Assembly (NCBI GenBank): GCA_963575745.1
Contig: CAUYUJ010014326.1
Coordinates: 1-64,000, forward strand
Direction of reading: 5' to 3'
DNA length: 64,000 nt
From: Prorocentrum cordatum
Lineage: Eukaryota > Sar > Dinophyceae > Prorocentrales > Prorocentraceae
The position numbers and the translations under genes were made by a program. The notes under the pieces were generated by a model. The model saw only the letters and a program-made list of their open reading frames with translations. It searched no databases and was not told where the DNA came from. Of this stretch, positions 1 through 9,312 are shown piece after piece (positions within the stretch are counted from its first letter, which is position 1; each line of letters starts with the position of its first letter).

Positions 1-1990
1 CCTTCGAATGCGCCAGACAGCCCGGCTGCGCCTGACAACTTAGGTCCGCCCAGCGGAGCTGCGGAAGGACCTCCAGCGAGATCCCCCCCGCTCGCTCGCG
101 ACGGGTCGAGGTCGCCAAGGCGGGGGCAACCTGAGCAGGTCGGGGGAACCAGTGCTCCGAGGGGCCACGAGGCCTCTGAGGACGAAGGGGATGAGTCTCT
201 TTGGGAAGAGCTCTGTTCCTGGTTGCACTGTGAGGACGATTTTCGGCATCTCGGGACCGAGTCGACTGTCGCCGTTTTTTTCAAGTGGAAAGGAAAGGGC
301 GAAAAACCTCCGTCCCGTCGCGGGGCCGAAGTTTCACTGAAGGGTCTCTCGGCTGAAGTGAAGCTCTCGTTTGAATTTTCTGATTCCAAGGAACGAAAGG
401 CCATTCTTGATTCCCGGGCTGCGCGCGTTTAAACGGCGGCCGAGGCCGCCGCAGTTCGAAGAAGGCTTCGGGCAGGATGTTGGGCTCGCGCATGGTCGTG
501 CGCTTTTAGCCCCGGGAGGGCGTCGGTTCAGGCGGCGTGTTCAGGGTCATCGCGACCCAGACAATCAGGAGCTGCACGTCCATGCTCCGACCCGCCCAGT
601 CAGAAAGCATCATGGTCGCGCTTCAGGCTATACGTTCGTTTGGGCGGGAACTGGAGGTAGCCGATTGCAAGGGCGCTTTCCGTCAGTCGGACCGGCCCCA
701 TCGCCCAAAGGGGGCGATTTCCTATGAACCCTGCCCTGGTTTGAATCTTGCGCCAGGAGAGCTCATTGATTGGTTGCTCCGGCTTCCGGCCTTAATGATG
801 CGCCTCTTCTCTGGCATATGACCCTCGCCCAGTGGGTTTCGGAGGGCGGTTTCGAACATCCCTGTTAGAACCATGTCTCTGGATAAAACGCTCCCCACAG
901 AAAGAGGTCCGATCTTTGATCCAGATCGAAGTTGATGATTTCATAATTTCTTGCGCTCCCGGGGAACGCGAGGGTCTTCGAGAGAGACTCCAGGGAAGGT
1001 TCAAGCCTGGCAAGTGGGAAACCTGGGGGGCCGACTTTGTGGACCAAAAAAGTGCATCTTGGGGCAGCTAGCCTCGATGCGCCTGGCTAAGGAGAGACGC
1101 GCTGATCCTGGCGCTTGTCTGGGGCCAGAAGAGGTCGAACTGCACAGGAGTACGGCGGTGCAGATACAGCGGCTTGGACGAGAGAGTCAGTCGCCCGGAC
1201 GTTGCTGCCAGCGCTTCGCTCTAGAGCGCTGCTTCGCCCAGTCCTACGGTCGGAGACGCCATGCTATGCATTGAGATAGTTACACATCTGAAGAACACCG
1301 CTAGTCAGGAAATTACCCTTTGGCTTCTTGATCCAAGCACCCGGTGTCGGACGCCAGGGGTCCGGGGTCTGCCTGAAGAAATAGGGCCCAGGGAGGCTGG
1401 TTGGCTCTCGCCGCTGATTTTTCGATGCGACAAAACAGACGAGCTCGTGTTTCGCTTTTGAGTTGGCGTTCGACTCCCTTGAAACGAGTGGTCGCTTCCT
1501 CAGGAGCGGCAGAGGCATTGTCTCTCTCCGCGGCTCTTGCCTTGCAGAGGCGCAGTGGCTGTCCATCCTTTGGCGTGACCTCCTACGCGGAGATATGTGT
1601 TGTCCAGACTGGGACCTGTCTCTGTTTCCTTTTTCTCTGTTGTGCTCAGCTGAGACTGCACCCTCGCGGAGGGAGTGGATACGATTTCAGTAGTGGATGT
1701 CACATCGATTCTTGACACGCTGAGCAAACATTCAGTTGGATCGCGTACTGATAGAAAAAATCCGATTGAGCTTGCTATGTCTCGAGATCGCATGAGTGCC
1801 GTCCAGTGGGTTCCACGCGGGACAAGGGCCGCTGACGCGTTGACCAGGGCGGATCCAGCTCGTGGCAACATGGCTCTGACTGGCCTGCTTTTCCCGGGGG
1901 GCCATGGGTTTGATCGATGGGGACGGCCATCTTTTAGAGAGATCCTTAAACAGTTCGTTCAAGTCCCGATCTAGGAAGGCTTCCAGAGAT
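1..1990 (+). pseudogene. Decayed Ty1/copia-type retrotransposon pol (RT and RNase H)
   Basis: Pieces of one pol gene run in order on the plus strand but change frame several times. At 537-821 the translation has the copia RT start (RSCTSML, then EVADCKGAFRQ and a 'RPKGAISYEPCPGL' stretch). At 832-1070 it has a palm segment with IEVDDFI, the VDD-type catalytic motif, followed by 'RFKPGKWETWGADF'. At 1401-1560 it has the RNase H signature LSWRSTPLKRVVASS followed by AAEALSLS. At 1675-1974 comes the end of RNase H (DTLSKHSVGSRTDRKN, then VQWVPRGTRAADALTR). In copia elements these domains make cDNA from the element RNA. No LTR, gag or integrase is visible, and the left end may lie outside the window. 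At least four frame changes make it non-functional. Confidence 0.75.
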
Positions 1991-2569
1991 GCTCTTCGTA
2001 AAGCTAGCCCCGATGAGCACTCAGAAGAGGAAGATTACTGTCGGAGGCGGGAGGGCACTTACTTACCTGGCTATGACAGACCCAGTGAAAGTAGCCCCGC
2101 TGTCCTCTCTGTCCTCTTTTCTCCTCCCTCTATGTGTCCGGCATAGCCTTTTAGGCTTTCGACCCGCCGTGGGCGGGCTCAGGTGATCCATGCTCGTTGG
2201 GGCGCTCCTTCGGTGAGAAGCATGTCCGCCCCCCCTGTGGCCACCGATCCCAGCGTCACGTAGCAACGCCGTTTGGGCGGAACCAAAGCACTATGCCACG
2301 ACGGCGGCGATGGCGAGGGCCAGGGAGGCGAACAAAAATGCAATCCGATCCTTGTTCTCGTCCTTTTCCCTCCTTTCCCCTCCCTCCTCCATCCTCTATC
2401 CTTCCGCCCCCTTCCCCCCATCCCCCCCTCCTCCCCCATCTTCCCCCCTCGCAGCAATGCAGTGTAGTATTCGTCCTCCCTCCCACTCCCCTCCTCCCCC
2501 TCCGCCCTCCATCCCTCCCATCCTCCCCCTCGCCCGCAACGCATTGCAATGCAATGCCTTACACATGCA
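1991..2569. other. Non-coding stretch, C/T-rich in 2340-2540
   Basis: No credible gene is seen. Bases 2340-2540 are a pyrimidine-rich tract (runs of CCCTCC and CCTCCC) on the plus strand. The reading frames here translate to Pro/Ser or Gly/Arg low complexity. The tract sits directly before the 91-bp satellite array. Confidence 0.6.
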
Positions 2570-4850
2570 CAGTAAGGTTCCAGTTCTGGTTTTGGTTCAG
2601 GTGGTCATTATTCGACAATTCGAATAATGCCAGAATGTTGACCAGACCAAAGCCAGTTCTGGCCACGGTGCGAATAATTGCCTGAATATCGAATAGTGCG
2701 ACCCAAACCATACCCGAACCAGTTTTGGTCACGGTCTATTCGCTTTAATTATTATAATAATATTAGTGCGAATAGACCAGAATTGTGACCGTGACCAATT
2801 TTGGTTCTGTTCTGGCTTCGTCGTACTATTCGAATACATTCAGAATAAGCGACCAAAACCAAAACCATGACCAAGACTGTTCCTGGTCACAGTTGTGGTT
2901 CGGGTTGCGTTTATGTTATTCTACTAATATTAATGCGAATAGACCAGAACCAAAAGCATGACCAAGACTGGTCCTGGTCACAGTTGTGGTATGGGTTGCA
3001 TTAATACTATTCTATTAATATTACTGCGAATAGACCAGAACCAGAACCGTGACCAAGACTGGTCCTGGTCACAGTTGTGGTTCGGGTTACATTAATATTA
3101 TTATAACAATATTAGTGCGAATAGACCAGAACCAGAAGCATGACCAAGACTGGTCCTGGTCACAGTTGTGGTTCGGGTTGCACTAATATTATTATATTAA
3201 GATTAATGCGAATAGACCAGAACCGGAGCGGTGACCGAGACTTGTCCTGGTCACAGTTGTGGTTCGGGTTGCATGAACATTATTCTATTAATATTAATGC
3301 GAGTAGACCAGAACCAGAACCGTGACCAAGACTGGTCCTGGTCACAGTTGTGGTTCGGGTTGCATTAATATTATTATAACAATATTAATGCGAATAGACC
3401 AGAACCAGAACCATGACCAAGATTGGTCCTGGTCACAATTGTGGTTCGGGTTGCATTAATATTATTATAATAGTATTAATGCGAATGGACCAGAACCAGA
3501 ACCGTGACCAAGACTGGTCCTGGTCACAGTTGTGGTTCGGGTTGCATTAATATTATTATAATTTAATTTAATGCGGATAGACCAGAACCAGAACCGTGAC
3601 CAAGACTGGTCCTGGTCACAGTTGTGGTTCGGGCTGCACTAATACTATTATAATAATATTAATGCGAATAGACCAGAACCAGAACCGTGACCAAGACTGG
3701 TCCTGGTCACAGTTGTGGTTCGGGTTGCATTAATATTATTATAACAATATTAATGCGAATAGACCAGAACCAGAACCATGACCAAGACTGGTCCTGGTCA
3801 CAGTTGTGGTTCGGGTTGCATTAATATTTTTAAAATAATATTCGTGCGGATAGACCAGAACCAGAACCGTGACCAAGACTGGTCTTGGTCACAGTTTTGG
3901 TTCGGGTTGCTTTAATTTTTTATATTAATATTAATGCGAATAGACCAGAACCAAAACCGTGACCAAGACTGGTCCTGGTCACAGTTGTGGTTCGAGTTGC
4001 ACTAATATTATAATCAGAATAGTAATATGAATGCGGATAGACCAGAACCAGAACCGTGACCAAGACTGGTCCTGGTCACAGTTGTGGTTCGGGTTGCATT
4101 AATATTAATGCGAATAGACCAGAACCAGAACCGTGACCAAGACTGGTCCTGGTCACAGTTGTGGTTCGGGCTGCATCTATATTAATATAATAATATAAAT
4201 GCGAATGGACCAGAACCAGAACCGTGACCAAGACTGGTCCTGGTCACAGTTGTGGTTCGGGTTGCATTAATATTATTATAATAATATTAATGCGAATAGA
4301 CCAGAACCAGAACCGTGACCAAGACTGGTCCTGGTCACAGTTGTGGTTCTGGTTGCATTAATGTTATTAGACCAGAACCAGAACCGTGACCAAGACTGGT
4401 CCTGGTCACAGTTTTGGTTCGGGCTGCATTAGTATTACTATCATTATATCGACGCGACTCGACCAAATCCAATACCGTTACCAAGATTGGTCGTGGTCAC
4501 AGTTGTGGTTTGCACTGCGTTAATACTATTGTGATATCATCAATGCGAATAGACAAGAACCAAAACCGTGACCAAGACTGGTCCTGGTCACAGTTGTGGT
4601 TCGGGTCCTGGTCGCATTATTATATCATTAATGCGAATGTACCAAAACCAGAACCATGACCAAGACTGGTGCTGGTCACAGTTGTGGTTCGGGTTGTACT
4701 AATATTAGAATTATTATGTTATGGCGAATAGACCAGAACCAGAACCGTGACCAAGACTGGTCCTGGTCACAGTTTGGTTCGGTTTGCATTAATATTATTA
4801 TTATTATGATATCAATACGAATAAACCAGAACCGTGACCAAGACTGCTTG
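2570..4850 (+). repeat. 91-bp satellite array, forward orientation
   Basis: About 21 diverged tandem copies. Spacing between successive copies of the core (2961, 3052, 3143, 3234, 3325) is exactly 91 bp; some later units are shorter or longer. Each unit has a core beginning GTGACCAAGACTGGTCCTGG that is a near-perfect 24-bp inverted repeat (example 4315-4338), a GTTGTGGTTCGGGTT segment, and an AT-rich segment that in some units is a perfect 30-bp palindrome (example 4264-4293). Bases 2570-2870 are a degenerate entry zone. Reading frames inside it are products of the repeat. The same unit recurs in reverse complement at 19028-22205. Confidence 0.95.
4264..4293. repeat. Perfect 30-bp AT-rich palindrome within a satellite unit
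   Basis: The strand from 4264 to 4293 begins GCATTAATATTATTA and reads the same on the opposite strand over all 30 bases. Most other units carry versions with a few mismatches. It could extrude as a cruciform or fold as a hairpin if transcribed. Confidence 0.9.
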
Positions 4851-4985
4851 TTTCCCCTCTTCTACATCCTCTTCGTCCTCCTGTTTTTTCTCCAGCTCCT
4901 GCTGCTTCTGCTGCTCCAGCTGCTGCTGCTCCTCTTCCTCCCTCCTCCGTCCTCCCTCCTCCCTCCTCCCTCCTTCCCTCCTGCT
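4851..4985. repeat. Pyrimidine-rich tract closing the forward satellite array
   Basis: CTCCTG, CTGCTG, CTCCTC and CCTCC runs follow directly on the last satellite core. The mirror-image arrangement (GGA tract, then reverse-oriented satellite) is seen at 18700-19028. Confidence 0.8.
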
Positions 4986-5760
4986 CCTGTTCACAACGTT
5001 CGACAGGTGTATCTGGGTAATTCGTCAAGGACCTCCGGAATGTTGTCTGTGAGCTCGTGTTTGGCCTCTCGGGAACCTCTTGGAAGCAGTCTTGGGCCCT
5101 CCTGGGTGCTGTTTTGCGACTCGAGGGGCCTGCTTGCAGCCTCTTGGGGTGGTCTGGGAGCCTTGTGCGGGCGTCTCGTAGCCGAGGGCTCGAATTTTCA
5201 CGCTCGGGGGCCACGATCATCAAGAGGGGTGCCAAAAAATAGCCCTCCAAATGTCATGCGAGAAGCCGCGGGGTGACGCGACAAGCCTCGGGAGATTTGG
5301 GAATCTGGGCTCTGGTCCCCTTAATGATTCCTCAGGAGTGAGGGCTGAGGCCCAGGGGATGAGGAAAGGACCTGAGGACACGCCCACTCCGTGCCCGAGG
5401 CACGGTGACGGATAAGAGGCTTCTGATACTCCGAAACTCGACGAGGCGCGGGACGTTCCATACCTTCGGGTGTCCTTCGAGAGATGCCAGGGGGAGCTTC
5501 CAGCTCGCTCTGAGACCCGGAGGCGTGGAACGTTCCGCACCTTCGAGAGGTGTCTATGAGGCGTTTCCAGAAATACAGCATCGATCAAGACGACAAGGAC
5601 GAGGACAAAAGTCAACCGTCAAGGCCTCTTGGGACAATCTTGGGGCAATCTTGGAGCCTCTCATCAGCCGTCCATGATGTGGACGTGTCAAGCGAAACGC
5701 CCCTGCCAAGATTCCGTAGCCGGTTTTGCCCAAGCTGTTTCTCCAAGGTTCGCGTCGTTC
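4986..5760. other. Non-coding, degenerate CTTGGG/CTCTTGG-rich sequence
   Basis: This stretch holds many short imperfect repeats of the type CTCTTGG, CTTGGG and GAGCCTC, like those at 8850-9230, 13480-13830, 15202-15864 and 62880-63840. I see no protein with recognisable features before the start at 5761. Confidence 0.5.
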
Positions 5761-7656
5761 ATGGCGCAGCACAATGAATTGGAAGAGCTCCAAGCTGCAT
5801 TGTTGCCAATGCCGATGGCAGGTTTGTCAGCTCTTGTCCTGGCGAGCGCAACGTACGGACCTCTGTGCAGGGTGGACGGGGCCATGGCAATTTTAAGGGA
5901 CCAGGGCCTCCCAATTCCAAACCGTGATGATGTTCAGTTCGTGTTCGACAAACTGCAACGGTTTTTTCCGCAGTACCTTCCCCCGGCGCCTTCGTACGTT
6001 GCACCTGTGCACGCGCGGCCTGGCAGGGCGACTTGTTGCGACCAGCCACTCGATGCACACGCCAAAGAAATACCTTTGCACATTTACTCTTCCAGGTGCG
6101 GCTTGGTCGAAGGATGTTGCATCGAAAGGCACTGCTCGCGATGCGGGACGTTCTACATGGGGTCTTGGTCCTACCAGCGCAGTGCAGCAGATCATGGTCC
6201 ACGTACCGTACTTCGTGAGTTTCTCTTCCACTCGTGGCCGGCAGTGCATCGGTTTGCCCTCGGAGGACGTGCGGCGCGTGCGCGCCGTGCTGCACCACGC
6301 CAGGGGATCGTTTACAGCTGTTGCGGAAATGCTGATCGAGGAAAGTAAATGTCCACAATTGGAAGCATCGGGCGCTACTAACCTCAGGGTGCGGGTAATC
6401 GTGCCGTTGCGGGTGCCTTACATGTCATCGATGTTTTTTTGATTCAGCAGAGGTCGGAAGTATAGATTGGGCACCATGGTTTCAGCATGACCGCAGCATG
6501 GCTGACCAATGGTTTTTCTCCATGCGTGGCATGGTCCGCGCGCGGTTCGTCCATCTGTGGTTGCTGGAGCACGTGGCTGCTTGCCCAGATTGTTAATATA
6601 TGTTTGGCCTTGGGCTGGACGGCAAGAGGGGCATGCAACGATATGTGTGCGCGTGCTTGGAAGGAGAGCGAACCTACGTGCCAGAGCTACGTACATGGTT
6701 GTCTGAGCCGTGCGGCTTGAGCCCCATGCAAGGTAGTTTATATTGTCAGCTGCACGGAGCTAACGACGACGACGACTGCGGGCCCGGGACGAGCATTGTG
6801 GCTCATCGGCGCACAACCGACGGCCATTTGCAATACCGCGTGCAGCATCAGAGAGACGACGGCATCCCCGAGAAAGTTTGGTTCGATACCGCAGTGGTGT
6901 GCGGTTCTCTTGCGCGCGCGCACGAACAAGGGCGGTTGCCTGAGAAGAAGGAGCAGGGCGCGAGCCGCAAGATGCGGCGGAGGGCTCGGGCCGCCGACGC
7001 CGGCCAATTGGATGCAGACAGTGTGCTGACAGAAACTGTAGACGATCAGGGCCCTTGCAAGATCGACAAATCTGCGCAAGGTTCCGCCCCGTCTGTGCAG
7101 AAGTGGAATCGGCGAAGGGTCGGCGGCATTATCGCCGCAGTGTCTGGATGCCGCGTTTTCCTTGATTGGAGGGGACACCATGGCGGCGAGGGCACCGCGG
7201 AGCCGCATCGACTGTTGGCTTCGAGCATAGCGTCTATCCAGCACAGCCTCGAGAACGGAGGCGCCGGAAAGCTACCAGGCGTTGTTTTTTTTCGATAATG
7301 CATGCGCGTTGCGCAAGTTTGCCGCCAACAGCTGGCGAGCGGGGGCGACTGCCATTACCCGTCACATGGCCGACTTGCATTTCATGCGCGACATTTGGTA
7401 TATAAAAAATCACACGGCTTGTCTGCGAGACGATGCCGAGGCTGCGATCTTAGACCCCCGGCGTCCAGAGAATCAGCGTTTTCGCGGCCGGGTAAATGCG
7501 GAAGCATGTGAGCAAGCATTTGCTTTCGTAGATAGGATTGCATACGTTGGGGCGGCGATGGGGCCAGGCCTTTTCCATTTCTACGCATGCATGATCACGC
7601 GCGCAGAAAATCTCAAGGTCGCGCGGCGCCGGGCCAAGGGGCTCGCAGAGCCGTGA
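5761..7656 (+). pseudogene. KDZ/CxC-family transposase relic
   Basis: The best start is ATG 5761 (MAQHNELEELQAALLPMP). A Cys cluster follows (ATCCDQPL, then GCCIERHCSRCGTFY), typical of the CxC domains found with KDZ (Kyakuja-Dileera-Zisupton) transposases. The frame then changes between about 6150 and 6195 (HVPYFVSFSSTRG) and again before IDWAPWFQHDRSMADQWFF at 6462. An in-frame TAA lies at 6594-6596. The same frame continues with GLDGKRGMQRYVCA and PCGLSPMQGSLYCQLH. A T-run near 7285 causes another frame change before FDNACALRKFAANSW, and the end holds IWYIKNHT and NAEACEQAFAF, stopping at 7654-7656. Candidate catalytic acids are D of LDGK, D of FDNAC and E of EACEQ. The family is thought to act in the nucleus on DNA. 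Three frame changes and one stop mean no intact protein. Confidence 0.7.
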
Positions 7657-7860
7657 GGAATTAGAGTTGTGAGCGCGCCTGGGCAGGACAAAGTGAGCAC
7701 CTAGATCCGCAAGGTCTTCGCCCCCTGCCGCCGGCCCCCTCTCTCGGAGAATGGGCTGTGGAAGAGCTAAGTCATAAGGCCTTGGCGCTGTCGTGAAGCA
7801 GCATCGAAACTTCATGCGAAGCCGATTCGCAATCAGCAAAACCAACTGATCACAAGAGGG
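7657..7860. other. No feature seen
   Basis: Short stretch between the KDZ relic and the tandem repeats. No repeat or coding signal is recognised. Confidence 0.5.
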
Positions 7861-7980
7861 GTTACCACACCTGGCGATTGGTAAGACGTGTATGGTTTAC
7901 GGGCTTGGTTACCACACCTTGCGATTAAGGGGCCGAGGGAGTTCTCGCAATTTGGGTTGCCACGCCTTGCGATGGATGTG
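7861..7980 (+). repeat. 48-bp tandem repeat, about 2.5 copies
   Basis: Units start at 7861, 7908 and 7956 with GTTACCACACC, GTTACCACACC and GTTGCCACGCC, followed by a conserved GCGATT or GCGATG. Confidence 0.75.
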
Positions 7981-7984
7981 CGTG

Positions 7985-8512
7985 AAGGGTGGCACCGAAT
8001 TTCAGAAATGTGGCAAATCCTTTGTTTTTGTTGGACCCTGACCCCGCGGATCTGCGTAAGGGGTGGCACCGAATTTCAGAAATGTGGCAAGTCCCATGAG
8101 TTTTTGGGCCCTGACCCCGCGGATCTGCGCGAGGGGTGGCACCGAATTTCAGAAATGTGGCAAATCCAATGTGTTTTTGGACCCTGGCCCCGCGGATCTG
8201 CGCGAGGAGTGGCGCCGAATTCCTGACATGTTGCAAATCCCTTGTGTTTTTGGCCCCTGGCCCCGCGGATCTGCCCGAGGGGTGGCACCGAATTTAAGAC
8301 ATGTGGCAAATCCCATGCGTTTTTGGACCCTGACCCCGCGAATCTGCGCGAGGGGTGACACCAAATTTAAGACATGTAGCAAATCCCATGTGTTTTTGGA
8401 CCCTGGCCCCGCGGATCTGCGTGAGGGGTGGCACCGGATTTCAGAAATGTTGCAAATCCCTTGTGTTTTTGGACCCTGGATCCGCGGATCTGCGCGAGGG
8501 GCGTCGATTTCG
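7985..8512 (+). repeat. 73-bp tandem repeat, about 7 copies
   Basis: Unit starts at 8042, 8115 and 8188 are exactly 73 bp apart. The unit includes GGGTGGCACCGAATTTCAGA, a 'GCAAATCCCATG' segment, a TTTTTGGACCCTG segment and CCGCGGATCTGCG. Because 73 is not a multiple of three, each frame cycles every three units. The open frames through the array are therefore an effect of the repeat. Confidence 0.9.
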
Positions 8513-8764
8513 AGCCCCCCCCCCCCCCCCCTCCTCGCGCGGCCAATCAACCAGTTGCAGTAACCAGCAAGAAGCAGAACTGTAACACTGGAAACTACAA
8601 GCTACAACTGGCACAGGAAACTGCGAACCTCGCGCCTACAGCCTGGTGGCCCCACAAGGGGGCCGGCGGATTTTTCATCGCGATTGAAAAACGGAGCGCC
8701 CTCTGCCAAGCGGGGCCCCGCCCAGCGCCCCGTATGTTGCGCAGCGCCCTCCGTCAGCCCAGGC
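8513..8764. other. Poly-C run and unassigned sequence
   Basis: A C-run lies at about 8515-8531. The rest shows no recognisable gene or repeat. Confidence 0.5.
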
Positions 8765-8845
8765 CCCCCCAAAGTCGACTTAACGAAAAATCCGTGGCGT
8801 TAGACATGTCTTGTCTGTTTCGCAGAGCCCTCTCTGTTGACGCAC
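8765..8845 (+). repeat. Single diverged copy of the 78-95-bp repeat family
   Basis: It carries the family order: an AAGTCGACTTAA-like end, GTTAGACATGTC, TTGTCTGTTTCGCAGAGCCC. It matches the arrays at 12795-13440 and 16745-17530. Confidence 0.7.
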
Positions 8846-8849
8846 GGCG

Positions 8850-9230
8850 GTGCGTCATCATCGCTTGGAGTTGTCTTGGGGGTCCTCTGGGGCGGGTCTT
8901 GGCGTCCTCTGGGGGTCGAGCAGCGACGGCGTCTTTTCAGAAGGGGCCCGGGATGGCACAGGACTGCGTGGAAATGCGCGCGCGGCCAGACCCATGAGAC
9001 CCAGTAGAAAATGTGATAGGAGTTCACCCAGCTCAGCACCGACTGGGCAGATTCCCAGCGCGGCCCCCCGACCCCAGGAAAGGCCCGGGAATCTCCCCAC
9101 ATCGCCCCAATGTTCATCTGGTAGGCCTCCTCGGGGCTTCTTGGGAGCTCCGTGAACTTCTTGGGAGACCCAAAAAGGATCTCTGCGAACCTCTTGGGGC
9201 ATTCTTGGGGCCCGTTCGGTGGCCTTGCGC
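8850..9230 (+). repeat. Dispersed repeat of about 370 bp, copy 1
   Basis: It aligns with 13480-13830 in the same orientation. Shared blocks include GTCATCATCGCTTGGAG, AGAAGGGGCCC followed by GGATGGCACAGGA, CGACTGGGCAGATTCCC, and CACATCGCCCCAATGTTC. The match is clear but diverged. This copy ends just before the DUF3987-like gene; the other follows a repeat array. No coding signal is seen in it. Confidence 0.8.
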
Positions 9231-9312
9231 ATGGACAGACGTCGCCGCCCGCAGCCTCTGGTGCAAGCCGTGTCCTTGTCGTTTCCAGGCGACGATCATT
9301 GCGCGGCCTCCG

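Noticed and set aside
2570-4850. CRISPR-like array
   Set aside because: Units are directly adjacent and near-identical throughout their length, with no unique spacers, in a eukaryotic setting.
8063-8563. 166-codon frame with repeated RICARGGTEFQKCGKS-like phrases
   Set aside because: It is the 73-bp tandem repeat read through. A frame equally open exists on the other strand.
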